Shown here piece by piece: positions 44,527 through 52,679 of a DNA stretch of 64,000 nucleotides. Both the position numbers and the translations under genes were made by a program. Each line of letters begins with the position of its first letter. The first letter of the stretch is position 1. The notes below the pieces were generated by a model. It saw nothing but the letters and a program-made list of their open reading frames with translations. It did no database searches and was not told where the DNA came from. Source of the DNA: Mucilaginibacter sp. (lineage in GTDB: Bacteria; Bacteroidota; Bacteroidia; Sphingobacteriales; Sphingobacteriaceae); contig JAUCSE010000040.1 of NCBI GenBank assembly GCA_030445275.1, positions 104,030 to 168,029 of the forward strand. Reading direction: 5' to 3'.

Positions 44527-45504
44527 TTAGTTGATTTGAAATTTTACAACCTGATTTTTTACCTGCTTAACTGTTTTAAGGTAAGCGTATATAGCTTCAA
44601 GATCAGTAACCTTCATTTTACCATACTTATACCAGGGCATAATGGTTTGGTACTGACCGGGTTTTACGGCAACAGGCTTCATCGTGCTATCAGCATATTT
44701 AGTAAAGGTTTTTACAAACCGCTCCTTTGTCCAGCTGCCAATACCCGTTTCCTGATCGGGCGTAATATTAGCCGTACGTACTGTACTCCCACCCGGTGGC
44801 ATATATTCGTGACCGCCGGCAAACTCCAACCCTTCAATGATCTTACCCTGCTTGGCCTGGCTGTGGCAATCCTTACAGGCCGCAATCTGCACGAGGTAAG
44901 CGCCATACTTCAGGGTATCATGCTCATCGGGTACCGTTCCTAATGTAGCCTTTGCAGGCATGGTATGCACCAGAATATTTAAAGGAAAATCGAGCTTACG
45001 CTCGGGGTAGTCGGCTTTTTGTGGTTTAAGTGTACGCAGATAAGCAATAATGGAATAAACATCCTCCCTGCTCATTTTTGAGTAGGATTGCCATGGCATA
45101 ATAGGAAATATAGCCGATCCGTTTTTTTTAACCCCGGTAGTGATGGCTCTGAACAGTTCGCCGTCGGTCCAGTTACTCAAATGATAAGGGGTGATGTTGG
45201 GCACATAAACATTGCCCGGAAACCCAGCATTAGCGTTAAAATTTTCGCCGCCTATTCCTATGGTTTCCTCCTTTACAGGTGCTGCAAATAGATTCCAGTC
45301 GCGGGTGGAGTGGCAATCGACACAAGCATTTACACTATTAGCCAGGTATCTGCCCCGTTCAATACGTTGTGGGGTACTTTCTACTTTGATAGCCTCAGCT
45401 TGGCCTACATTAGGCAAGGCAAGTGTAATATAGGATATGCCTGCAATCGCAATTAAAACCACAACAATAACAGCATACGCCGCATACTTCAAAAACTTTT
45501 TCAT
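44527..45504 (-). CDS. Membrane-anchored di-heme c-type cytochrome
   Basis: 325 residues. A single N-terminal transmembrane helix (about 8-30) is followed by two cytochrome c domains with heme-binding motifs Cys61-Val-Asp-Cys64-His65 and Cys210-Lys-Asp-Cys213-His214. Each has a possible axial Met downstream ('FPIMPWQSY' and 'TIMPWYKY'). The layout fits periplasmic electron carriers that serve membrane-bound dehydrogenases or oxidases. It is a single gene on the minus strand between tig and a head-GIN protein; no oxidase subunits adjoin it. A coupling to the GMC dehydrogenase at the window start is conceivable but not shown. Confidence 0.85.
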   Translation of the reverse strand: MKKFLKYAAYAVIVVVLIAIAGISYITLALPNVGQAEAIKVESTPQRIERGRYLANSVNACVDCHSTRDWNLFAAPVKEETIGIGGENFNANAGFPGNVYVPNITPYHLSNWTDGELFRAITTGVKKNGSAIFPIMPWQSYSKMSREDVYSIIAYLRTLKPQKADYPERKLDFPLNILVHTMPAKATLGTVPDEHDTLKYGAYLVQIAACKDCHSQAKQGKIIEGLEFAGGHEYMPPGGSTVRTANITPDQETGIGSWTKERFVKTFTKYADSTMKPVAVKPGQYQTIMPWYKYGKMKVTDLEAIYAYLKTVKQVKNQVVKFQIN

Positions 45505-45614
45505 TGATAAGATATTAGGTTAAAAAACTTGCGACGAAGTTAATAAACTTCTTTTCTTTTTTCCAAATACCTGTGTTACAATGCGTAAAACTACGCAACC
45601 GTTGGCTATGTAAA

Positions 45615-45649
45615 CAAAAAAAGCAGAACCTGGGTCCTGCTTTTTTGTT
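45615..45649 (-). terminator. Terminator of the DUF2807 gene at 45669
   Basis: AAAAAAAGCAG and CTGCTTTTTT arms around AACCTGGGTC, 20 bp past the stop codon; a T-run is present on the minus strand. Confidence 0.8.
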
Positions 45650-45668
45650 TAGGTTGTTTAACTATCGT

Positions 45669-46391
45669 TTAATCAACCTTTTTAATTTTTGATGCACCCG
45701 ATTTATCATTATTAACGGTTGATGGGCTGCCTTTATAATCAATTTCTGAGGCACCGCTTGAGTGTACGTTCAGGGTTTTTAATACATTGATCTTGCACTC
45801 GCTTGCACCTGATGTGCTAATGGTATAATCGCCAACAACAAAATCAAAAGCGTTAATTTTGGTTAAACCACTTGATTCCAGATTGTAGGATGCCGCCTGT
45901 CCTTTAAAGCTCAGTTTGGCTACACCGCTGCTATGGGTTGATAAATTGGCTACACTTAAATCAAGGTTGGCTTTTGAAGCGCCAGAAAGGCCAATCTTCA
46001 AATCATTGGCAGTTATTTTACCAATGGATAAAAGATCCACCGCTCCTGACGATTTAATTTCGTTCAACTGGCGAATCCCTACGGTAACAATTAAACTATC
46101 ATCAAAACACATGCTTTTTGTTGATTTGATGGTCAATTTATCACCGTCAACCGATGTAGAAACATATTTGAGCAGGTTATCATCACCTATTACAGTAATA
46201 GATGAAGAGCTATCCTGCTTTAAATGAATTTTAAATGCTCCCGTAATCTCTATCTTTTTAAAGTCATTGGCCTTACGTTGCTCTGTAACCAATTTTCCTG
46301 ACCCATGCACACAATTAAATCTGCATGATGATAATATACTCACTGATAAACACGCAATTACAACTGCGATGGTTAAGTTGGCTTTTTTCAT
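45669..46391 (-). CDS. Head-GIN domain lipoprotein (DUF2807)
   Basis: 240 residues. Signal peptide with probable lipidation Cys23 (ILSSC), then a DUF2807 'head GIN' beta-helix starting 'VTEQRKANDFKKIEITGAFKI' and 'LKQDSSSSITVIGDDNLLKY'. Repeated strands such as 'LSGASKANLDLSVANLSTHSSG', 'FKGQAASYNLESSG' and 'STSGASECKINVLKTLNVHSSGASEI' complete the trefoil-like domain. Proteins of this group are membrane-attached and of unknown function; in Bacteroidota they often occur near sensing proteins. Two further DUF2807 proteins are at 46509 and 51807, with this one being only distantly related to them. Confidence 0.85.
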   Translation of the reverse strand: MKKANLTIAVVIACLSVSILSSCRFNCVHGSGKLVTEQRKANDFKKIEITGAFKIHLKQDSSSSITVIGDDNLLKYVSTSVDGDKLTIKSTKSMCFDDSLIVTVGIRQLNEIKSSGAVDLLSIGKITANDLKIGLSGASKANLDLSVANLSTHSSGVAKLSFKGQAASYNLESSGLTKINAFDFVVGDYTISTSGASECKINVLKTLNVHSSGASEIDYKGSPSTVNNDKSGASKIKKVD

Positions 46392-46441
46392 AGTATTTTT
46401 ATTTTGTGACGATGTTTATTAAGATGAAGTTACATCAAAAA

Positions 46442-46474
46442 TAAAAAAAGCTACCACATTTATGTGATAGCTTC
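46442..46474 (-). terminator. Terminator of the DUF2807-like gene at 46509
   Basis: AAGCTACCACA and TGTGATAGCTT arms with one mismatch, followed on the minus strand by a T7 tail; 35 bp downstream of the stop. Confidence 0.7.
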
Positions 46475-46508
46475 TCAGAATATATGATGAACTTTTGCAA
46501 AAGTTGGA

Positions 46509-47114
46509 TTAAAGAACAGCTAATTCGTTAGTAATAGTTTTTTTAACAATACCATTCAATGTATCAGAATAAGTGGCGGCAACAAAGTTGTTATTGTTTA
46601 CACTTGAATTTATAGAGTGGTTTAAGTTGTATACAGTTGCATTGCCTGTAAGGTCAATTTTAGCACGGTCATTTACGTTGATATTAGCAGCATAAGCATC
46701 TAAATTTAATTTAGCGGTTGCGTTGTTGTACAGGTTAACCTCAAGGTCAATTGCAGAAAGGTTACCGAATGATTTTACCTGAGCATTATCATATGCGCTT
46801 ACTGAACGCAGATCATTGGCAGTTACCCAAACCACTAATTTTTCGGTTTTGTATGATGAAATGCGTAATACACCATTTTCATTTTGAACCAATGCATTTT
46901 CGCCATAATACTTGTTGTAAACCTTTACCTGGTCGGCAGTACCTGTAGAAACATATAGTTCAACATTGCCGTGGATCTCGATCTTATTGATCTTCTTTAC
47001 ATCAGCTAAAACTGTTGCTGCATTGTTGTTATTATTGGTACTTGCTAAAGTTGTGCCTGTTACTCCACCTACTAAAACTAACATAGTGATGATGGTAAAT
47101 AATTTTGTTTTCAT
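46509..47114 (-). CDS. Exported DUF2807-type (head-GIN-like) protein, paralogue 1
   Basis: 201 residues from ATG 47114 (MKTKLFTIITMLVLVGG), selected because the signal peptide begins there; an open extension to 47168 is not convincing. After 'NNNNAATVLADVKKINKIEIHGN' come short beta strands ('VELYVSTGTADQVKVYNKYY', 'VLRISSYKTEKLVVWV') and 'LEVNLYNNATAKLNLDAYAA'. It is strikingly similar throughout to the protein at 51807-52409, and the first 24 bp of leader including the start codon are identical, so these are recent duplicates. Role unknown; probably periplasmic. The palindrome at 47197 lies upstream. Confidence 0.75.
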   Translation of the reverse strand: MKTKLFTIITMLVLVGGVTGTTLASTNNNNNAATVLADVKKINKIEIHGNVELYVSTGTADQVKVYNKYYGENALVQNENGVLRISSYKTEKLVVWVTANDLRSVSAYDNAQVKSFGNLSAIDLEVNLYNNATAKLNLDAYAANINVNDRAKIDLTGNATVYNLNHSINSSVNNNNFVAATYSDTLNGIVKKTITNELAVL

Positions 47115-47152
47115 GATATTAATATTTTGATTGTCAATTAATTGTATTTCCC

Positions 47153-47224
47153 TATTTTTTAAATACACCTATATGACGTGTGCATTTTTAAAACGTTACA
47201 TCTATTTTGGGCAAAATAGATGTA
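47153..47224 (-). promoter_or_regulatory. Conserved upstream segment plus a 12-bp-arm palindrome
   Basis: The segment 47153-47200 matches 52449-52493 upstream of the paralogue, including AAATACAC, TATGACGT and AAACGTTACA. TACATCTATTTT (47197-47208), a GGGC loop and AAAATAGATGTA (47213-47224) form a perfect palindrome only here. It may be an operator or leader hairpin. Confidence 0.55.
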
Positions 47225-47346
47225 CGGCCCTGTTTTATCGGCAAACGGGGTATTTACGTCGGTGAAAAGCGTAAATATTTTTACCGGATATAGGTGGGAT
47301 TGGGAATAACTGACAGCAAAATCATTAATTACATGAGCGGCAACTG

Positions 47347-47631
47347 TTAATTAACCGGTTTGTAAACAACCTGGTTAAGCTCATTCATGGTTTTGCTTAC
47401 AAAACCATGAATGGTAAGCCATTGTAATACCAGATAAATACTGCTCTGGCTAAGTTTAATTTCATCCGTACGGATATTTCTTAACAGCGTATCTATATCG
47501 GTATCATGGGTTAGCTTCAGTATATGCGCTATTATTTGCTTCTTTTTTACTGATAAAGTGTAGTTATTACTATTACAATACTGTATAAATTCAAAAGGAA
47601 GCTCTGGTACGGAGATATTGTAATAAGTCAT
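47347..47631 (-). CDS. Small winged-helix (Fur-like) DNA-binding protein
   Basis: 94 residues. The segment 'LSVKKKQIIAHILKLTHDTD' (helix 1-2), 'IDTLLRNIRTDEIKLSQSSI' (helix 3 recognition) and 'YLVLQWLTIHGFVSKTMNEL' (wing) has the order of Fur-family DNA-binding domains, in which 'STVYR.L..L...GL' is typical. The C-terminal metal-binding dimerisation domain of Fur is missing, so either a minimal regulator or a divergent one. It lies upstream of the DUF2807 gene on the same strand and 102 bp from a divergent AraC gene. Identification is by pattern only. Confidence 0.4.
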   Translation of the reverse strand: MTYYNISVPELPFEFIQYCNSNNYTLSVKKKQIIAHILKLTHDTDIDTLLRNIRTDEIKLSQSSIYLVLQWLTIHGFVSKTMNELNQVVYKPVN

Positions 47632-47733
47632 GATAGGATCTGATTAAAAAAGCATGTTCTGTTTAATCAAATAAAACCATATTTATAGCTGAAGTTATTG
47701 TAAATTCAAGAGATATAGTTGTAATTTTATGAC

Positions 47734-48567
47734 ATGAAAAGACGGCAGTTTGATCCCCTCGTAATTCACAGTTCTAACAATGCCATTTCGCCCTTTCCAA
47801 AACATAGCCATACCTATTACGAAATGTTTTATATAAATGAAGGTTCGGGCGTTCATATAATCAACAACAATCAAATTGCTTATCAAAGTGGCGACCTTTT
47901 TTTGATTTCGCCAGAAGATGAACATTATTTAGCTATCGATATACACACCTACTACACCTTAATAAGATTTACAGATCAGTTTTTCAACTCGGACTCTCTT
48001 CCCTCCCCTCAAACGCATTTAAATTTGAGTCCTGAAGATATAATGAGATATAAACTATTTAAAGAGATCAAGATCACTTTTGATGAACCCTGTAAAGCAG
48101 TATTAAAAAGCATTATTCAAAATATTTTATCATTTAGTGAGGTTACGGGCGCTGCTAATTCTCCTTTTTTATATTACCAGATACTATCCATTTTTGGTTT
48201 AATACAACAAGCCACCATCAGGCTCAATCCCCGGTTTGATAACCGGTCGCCGGGAAAAGAAGAATTGATATCGTACATACATCAGCATATTTATGAGCCC
48301 GAAAAGATACAGATTAAAGATATTGCCGCTCATTTTAACATTGCCCCAAGCTATTTCAGTTCCTGGTTTAAAAGAAACTTTGAAATCAGTTACCGCGACT
48401 ATATTAACGGATATCGTACCAAATTAATTGAAATGCGTGTGGGTACCAACAAATTAACACTCCGCCAAATTGCGGCAGAGTTTGGCTTTACCGATGTTAG
48501 CCATTTATCCAATTACTTTAAAAAGAAAACCAACACCAACGCGAGCGATTACCGGAAACAGGTTTAA
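47734..48567 (+). CDS. AraC family transcriptional regulator with cupin sensor domain
   Basis: 277 residues. An N-terminal cupin/AraC-binding domain covers about 10-150 ('HSHTYYEMFYINEGSGVHII' and 'YQSGDLFLISPEDEHYL'). Residues 175-275 are the two-HTH AraC domain: 'ISYIHQHIYEPEKIQIKDIA', 'APSYFSSWFKRNFEISYRDY' and 'LTLRQIAAEFGFTDVSHLSN' with the conserved 'YF.K..N..ASDYRKQ' at the end. It is followed 6 bp later by the frameshifted P-loop kinase gene on the same strand, so they were co-transcribed. Effector and targets are unknown. Confidence 0.9.
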   Translation: MKRRQFDPLVIHSSNNAISPFPKHSHTYYEMFYINEGSGVHIINNNQIAYQSGDLFLISPEDEHYLAIDIHTYYTLIRFTDQFFNSDSLPSPQTHLNLSPEDIMRYKLFKEIKITFDEPCKAVLKSIIQNILSFSEVTGAANSPFLYYQILSIFGLIQQATIRLNPRFDNRSPGKEELISYIHQHIYEPEKIQIKDIAAHFNIAPSYFSSWFKRNFEISYRDYINGYRTKLIEMRVGTNKLTLRQIAAEFGFTDVSHLSNYFKKKTNTNASDYRKQV

Positions 48568-48573
48568 TATTAT

Positions 48574-49106
48574 ATGAAGATCCATATCATCGGCGCATCC
48601 TGCGCCGGTTCAACTACTTTGGGCAACGCTTTAGCTCAGCATTTTAACTATCCGCTGTTTGACAGCGACAACTATTTCTGGGAAGCATCAAACCCACCGT
48701 TTACCATCAAACGTAATCCCGACTTAAGGAACACGATGATAGCGCACGACATTGCCCAACATGAAAACTGGATACTGAGCGGCTCCTTAGTTAACTGGGG
48801 ACCTGTATGGTTTAATATGTTTAACCTGGTAGTATTCCTGTACATTCCGCATGATATCAGGATGCAACGCCTCAAAAACCGGGAACAAGAACGCTATGGC
48901 GATCATATTTTTACCAATCCCAGTACCTGGCCTTTATGCAATGGGCATCGGGCTATGATGACAATACCACCAATGGCCGCAACCTGCAGGCCCATGAAAC
49001 CTGGCTGAGCAAATTAAATTGTCCCATTTTGGAAATAAAAGGTGACACCACCGTTAATGAACGGGTGGAATTGGTTTTAAGGAAGTTAGAAGAATTGGGA
49101 CATTAA
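48574..49106 (+). pseudogene. P-loop nucleoside/adenylate kinase-like gene, frameshifted near 48923
   Basis: The first frame (48574-49008) starts MKIHIIGASCAGSTTLGNAL with a Walker A-like 'GASCAGSTTL' and continues 'FDSDNYFWEASNPPFTIKRN' to about residue 116, then degenerates (STWPLCNGHRAMM) and stops after 144 residues. With one base added just after CCCAG at about 48923 the reading continues as YLAFMQWASGYDDNTTNGRNL, then 'HETWLSKLNCPILEIKG', to TAA 49104-49106. This tail is typical of the AAA/shikimate-kinase-like family, so the gene was about 177 residues. A single-base deletion or a sequencing error explains the break. Kinase substrate unknown. Confidence 0.7.
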
Positions 49107-49116
49107 GATAAGGGAT

Positions 49117-49240
49117 GTCATGCTGAGCTTGTCGAAGCATGGTGGGGCGGACCTCTACACACGAGTCTTCGACAAGCTCAGACTGACAGGCCAGTGCTTT
49201 TTCTTAACCCATCTCCTTTGGAGAGGGGTTGGGGTGAGGT
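49117..49240. repeat. Palindromic repeats in a convergent gap (families E and related)
   Basis: GTCATGCTGAGCTTGTCGAAGC (49117-49138) faces CTTCGACAAGCTCAGACTGAC on the right. After it comes CTCCTTTGGAGAGGGGTTGG, another widespread intergenic word. Both look like repeat families, not genes. Confidence 0.65.
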
Positions 49241-49241
49241 G

Positions 49242-50216
49242 TTACCATTTATCCAACCCCAGCAACTTACGGCCCAACGGCGAAAGCTCCGCCACCAGAT
49301 TCTTTTTTTCCCTTTCCAGCGGATCACCGGGGAAAGCATAACCTTGCATGGCTTCCCTGTTTTTCCAGCTGTTAATACGCCATTCCCTCAATTCCTGATT
49401 ATCCTCCTGTGCCGGTGTCATGGCTACATATTGGGCAATGCGTACCTTATCACCACTTGTATTTGGCCTGATGCCGTGGGGTTGTGTACTGTTAAATATC
49501 AGCAGATCGCCAGCCTCCAGTTTTACCTTTACGATTTCAAATCCGGTGGTATCTGGTTTATAATGATCACGATCGGCAGGTTGGGTCAATTTCCAGGTAT
49601 CATATGTACGGTACAGCTCGGGTATGCACTGAAAACCGCCCATGTTTTCATCAGTCTGATCGGCCAGGGCTAGTACGCCCTGCACGTTTTGCGGTTTTGT
49701 TTCGGGATCATAGTCCCAGTGTATAAAACCCTTGTATTCAAAACCGGGTCGTAGCGGAAAATTGAGGTTTGCACGGTCAATATTAGCCCATAGTTTTCCG
49801 GTACCCCAAATATCGGCAAAAGCCTGGTGTACCCTCGGGTATTGCCGATTATCCCATAAATACTGATGATTATAAATTTCGACCATGCCTGTATTATTCA
49901 GCTCCTTCATTTGCATTTGAGCATTGGGCTTTTTATACCAGCTTTCTATATCATTGGGGTCTTTATCCTCATATTGCCACAGGTAATCGGCAGTTTTTTT
50001 GACTTGTTCTTTAGGTACCGCGTTTTTTATAATCACATAGCCATTAGTGATCCAAAAGGCCCAATCATCGTCACTCAGCACACGTAATGGTTCGCCATTA
50101 CTGCGGTCATTCAGTTTTATTGGACTTGATTTTGCAGCCGAGGGGTTTCCGGGTATATCTTTATGCGCATTTTCCGGACTCATGCCTGGGGTCATTGTTT
50201 TAGTTTGTGCTTCCAT
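49242..50216 (-). CDS. Phytanoyl-CoA dioxygenase family (2-oxoglutarate/Fe(II)) protein
   Basis: About 324 residues from ATG 50216 (MEAQTKTMTPGMSP); an extension to 50240 is open. The double-stranded beta-helix carries the Fe-ligand pair in 'GFIHWDYDPETKP' (His-x-Asp) and the distal His in 'STQPHGIRPN', with Arg in 'VRIAQYVAM' for 2-oxoglutarate. This is the phytanoyl-CoA dioxygenase-like arrangement. It acts on an unknown small molecule. Divergent AraC regulator at 50343 shares the 126-bp gap and is the natural candidate to control it. Confidence 0.85.
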   Translation of the reverse strand: MEAQTKTMTPGMSPENAHKDIPGNPSAAKSSPIKLNDRSNGEPLRVLSDDDWAFWITNGYVIIKNAVPKEQVKKTADYLWQYEDKDPNDIESWYKKPNAQMQMKELNNTGMVEIYNHQYLWDNRQYPRVHQAFADIWGTGKLWANIDRANLNFPLRPGFEYKGFIHWDYDPETKPQNVQGVLALADQTDENMGGFQCIPELYRTYDTWKLTQPADRDHYKPDTTGFEIVKVKLEAGDLLIFNSTQPHGIRPNTSGDKVRIAQYVAMTPAQEDNQELREWRINSWKNREAMQGYAFPGDPLEREKKNLVAELSPLGRKLLGLDKW

Positions 50217-50342
50217 TATTTGTATTGGTTTATAATTCAAAATTACGGGTCAATAAAAATTGATTTATCTATTACAATGATCAATATTTGCTCTCCATTA
50301 ACATATTAATTATATTTATAGCAAGTATTAATACAATACAGC

Positions 50343-51203
50343 ATGAACCAGATACAACTGGAACGGGTAGAATTTGAGCCGGGCAAATCATTTAAACTGT
50401 TTTCGCCCCGGTTGCGGAACACCTTCCTGTGGCATTACCATCCGGAATATGAGCTGGTATATGTAGAGGCCGATGCCGGGATACGCCATGTAGGCACCCA
50501 TATTTCGGGCTACACCCATAGCGATCTGGTTTTTATCGGCAGTAACCTGCCCCATCTGAATTTTGATTATCGCCTGCGAAGTGAATATCACCAGATAGTG
50601 ATACAGCTACGTACAAACTTTTTAGGCGAGGCCATAAACAATGCCCCCGAACTATCCCTTATCAATCAATTATTTAAAAACGCAGCTTTAGGTATTGCTT
50701 TTCATGGTGACACCAAGGCATTAGCCATACAAAAACTAAAGAGCTTAAACAGCTTAAACGCCTTTGATCAGTTACTGGAACTGATGAACATTTTTCAGCT
50801 ATTGGCAGCCTCCAATGAATACATTATTTTAAATAATGACGAAACCAGCAAGGATTTCATTTTAAAAGACAAGATCAGAATGGGTGCCATTTACGAATAT
50901 ATTGATGCCCACTACCACCAAAAACCCGATGTAAACATGGTAGCCGGCAAAGTAAACCTAACCACCCCTGCCTTTTGCAGATACTTTAAACGGCAAGCCA
51001 ACATGACCTTTACCGAGTTTGTAAATCAATACCGTATAGAGCGTGCCAAAAACCTGCTCATGCAGGACAAGAACATCACCGAAACCTGCTATGCCGTCGG
51101 TTTTGAAAGCCTGAGTTATTTTAATAAATTATTCAACAAAATAGTGGGCGAAAACCCATCTGATTTTAAAAAGAAGTGGGTGGTGCACGCTAAAATTGGA
51201 TAA
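50343..51203 (+). CDS. AraC family transcriptional regulator
   Basis: 286 residues. A cupin-type N-terminal domain is at about 15-130 ('FLWHYHPEYELVYVEADAGI', 'GYTHSDLVFIGSNLPHLNF'). HTH_18 lies at 185-280: 'IYEYIDAHYHQKPDVNMVAG', 'TTPAFCRYFKRQANMTFTEF', 'ITETCYAVGFESLSYFNKLF' with ending 'NPSDFKKKW'. It is divergently arranged to the phytanoyl-CoA dioxygenase-like gene, suggesting that it regulates that gene in response to its substrate. Ligand unknown. Confidence 0.9.
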   Translation: MNQIQLERVEFEPGKSFKLFSPRLRNTFLWHYHPEYELVYVEADAGIRHVGTHISGYTHSDLVFIGSNLPHLNFDYRLRSEYHQIVIQLRTNFLGEAINNAPELSLINQLFKNAALGIAFHGDTKALAIQKLKSLNSLNAFDQLLELMNIFQLLAASNEYIILNNDETSKDFILKDKIRMGAIYEYIDAHYHQKPDVNMVAGKVNLTTPAFCRYFKRQANMTFTEFVNQYRIERAKNLLMQDKNITETCYAVGFESLSYFNKLFNKIVGENPSDFKKKWVVHAKIG

Positions 51204-51752
51204 CGCTGAGCATCTGCTTGTGGGATGCTGATCCGCCAAGCGGCGGACGGCATGACTTCTTTCTCTTACGTTCTTACAAGGCACATGCCTTTCTTCTACC
51301 CATCAGCAGATAAGCTTCGGGCGAAAGCAGGCAGAAGATGGTGGCCTGTGTGATGGGTTGTCTGAATCAGAATTTTCAGAATTAAAGAATTAACAGAATA
51401 GAAACTAAGATATCCTCCCAACTACAAAATCAAAAAAGGGGTAAAGGCCTGACAGAAAAGCGGGGCATGGGTGTTTTGCCAGCAGCGGGGAAGCTTTTTT
51501 CTGTCTTGAGTTATTCACCTATTGTTTGTTTTTTATAGGTGTTCATTATCTCACTTCGCTCGGTCTTGGTTATTTTTGGATCAAGCCATACGGCGAAGCC
51601 CTCTTGAGTACCTATAAAAAAACAAACAACAACGAAAAACGTAACAGCCTTAGCGGCAATTGAGCGCTCTACATCATGCTTATTCGCCCTGCATAGCATA
51701 GAGATTGCTTCGCACCTCGCAATGACGCGAAGTGATGGAAATATAGGTATAC
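51204..51752. repeat. 549-bp repeat-rich intergenic region
   Basis: Contains in order: a GATCCGCCAAGCGGCGGAC hairpin (about 51231-51250) related to 60620-60640; the 51290-51322 segment shared with 22541-22574; an element bounded by 19- and 20-bp inverted arms TTGTTTGTTTTTTATAGGT (51522-51540) and its complement (51610-51629); and an arm of family A (51699-51727). An open minus-strand frame (51511-51699) runs over these repeats but is not considered a gene. Confidence 0.7.
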
Positions 51753-51784
51753 AAAAAAAGCCACCCGGCTTCCAGGTGGCTTTG
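51753..51784 (-). terminator. Terminator of the DUF2807 paralogue 2
   Basis: AAAAAAGCCACC and GGTGGCTTT arms with CGGCTTCC in the loop, 23 bp beyond the stop. Confidence 0.75.
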
Positions 51785-51806
51785 CATATTTGATGGGTTG
51801 TTACTG

Positions 51807-52409
51807 TTATAATACTGCATATTCACTTGCTTTAACTTTTTCGCCATTCAATACTTCAGTTGAGTGTTCAACTACTAAATCTGTTCTGTTTACCCTTGAG
51901 GCCAGGCTGCGGGTTAAGTTATATTCGCTGATGGTGCCGCTTAAGTTAGCTCTTGTTTTATCGTTCATGGTAACACGGGCATTGTAGGCATCCAGATTTA
52001 ATGTAGCAGAAGCGTTGTTGTACAATTTTACATCAAGCTCAATGGCTGACAGATTTCCGAATGATCTTACATCTGCATTATCATAAGCGGTAATTGAATT
52101 AAGGTCTTTTACAGTAACCCAAACTTCTAATTTTTCGGCTTTGTATGATGAGATGCGTAATACACCTTTTTGTGATTGAACCAGCGCGCTTTCGGCGTAG
52201 TAACGGTTATAAACTTTTACTTGGTCAACAGGGCCGCTTGATACATAAAGCTTAACGTTTCCGTAAACTTCTATTTTGTTGATCCTGCTGATGTCGGTTA
52301 AAACGATGCCTGCATTATTGTTATTATTAGTGGTTGTGGCTTGTGCTGAATTTCCTATTCCAAATACTATAGATGCTACAGTGAAGATGGTGATTGCTAA
52401 AGTTTTCAT
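51807..52409 (-). CDS. Exported DUF2807-type (head-GIN-like) protein, paralogue 2
   Basis: 200 residues with a signal peptide (MKTLAITIFTVASIVFGIGN). The mature part aligns from end to end with the product at 46509: 'NNNNAGIVLTDISRINKIEV', 'KLYVSSGPVDQVKVYNRYY', 'VLRISSYKAEKLEVWV' and 'DVKLYNNASATLNLDAY'. Several substitutions are conservative. Conserved leader and promoter-region blocks show that duplication included regulatory DNA. Function unknown; exported. Downstream acyltransferase gene is divergent. Confidence 0.75.
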   Translation of the reverse strand: MKTLAITIFTVASIVFGIGNSAQATTTNNNNNAGIVLTDISRINKIEVYGNVKLYVSSGPVDQVKVYNRYYAESALVQSQKGVLRISSYKAEKLEVWVTVKDLNSITAYDNADVRSFGNLSAIELDVKLYNNASATLNLDAYNARVTMNDKTRANLSGTISEYNLTRSLASRVNRTDLVVEHSTEVLNGEKVKASEYAVL

Positions 52410-52448
52410 GATATTAATATTTTGATTGTGAGTTGATTAACTATTGTT

Positions 52449-52496
52449 ATTTTAAATACACAGATATGACGTTCGCACTTAAAAAACGTTACAGCA
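52449..52496 (-). promoter_or_regulatory. Conserved segment upstream of DUF2807 paralogue 2
   Basis: Shares AAATACACA, ATATGACGTT and AAAACGTTACA with 47153-47200; spacing between the two ACGT-containing words is the same. The palindrome found at 47197 is missing here. Possible transcription-factor site. Confidence 0.5.
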
Positions 52497-52679
52497 GAAT
52501 ACCCTGTAATAGTTGTATGCAGGCTTTTTGTCGGTAAATCCGGGAATGTTGTCGGTGAATTTCCTACCAGTTGGCGGGGTGTAAGGTATTATTGGAGGGC
52601 TGTATATTTAGGATACCGGCAAACGGGTTAATTAGTTAAATTAGCGGGGATAAATCCCCAAACCCGTTGTCATCAATAA

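Noticed and set aside
51511..51699. 62-residue minus-strand protein
   Set aside because: It runs over inverted repeats and part of a dispersed family A arm and has no family features; more likely repeat DNA that happens to be open.
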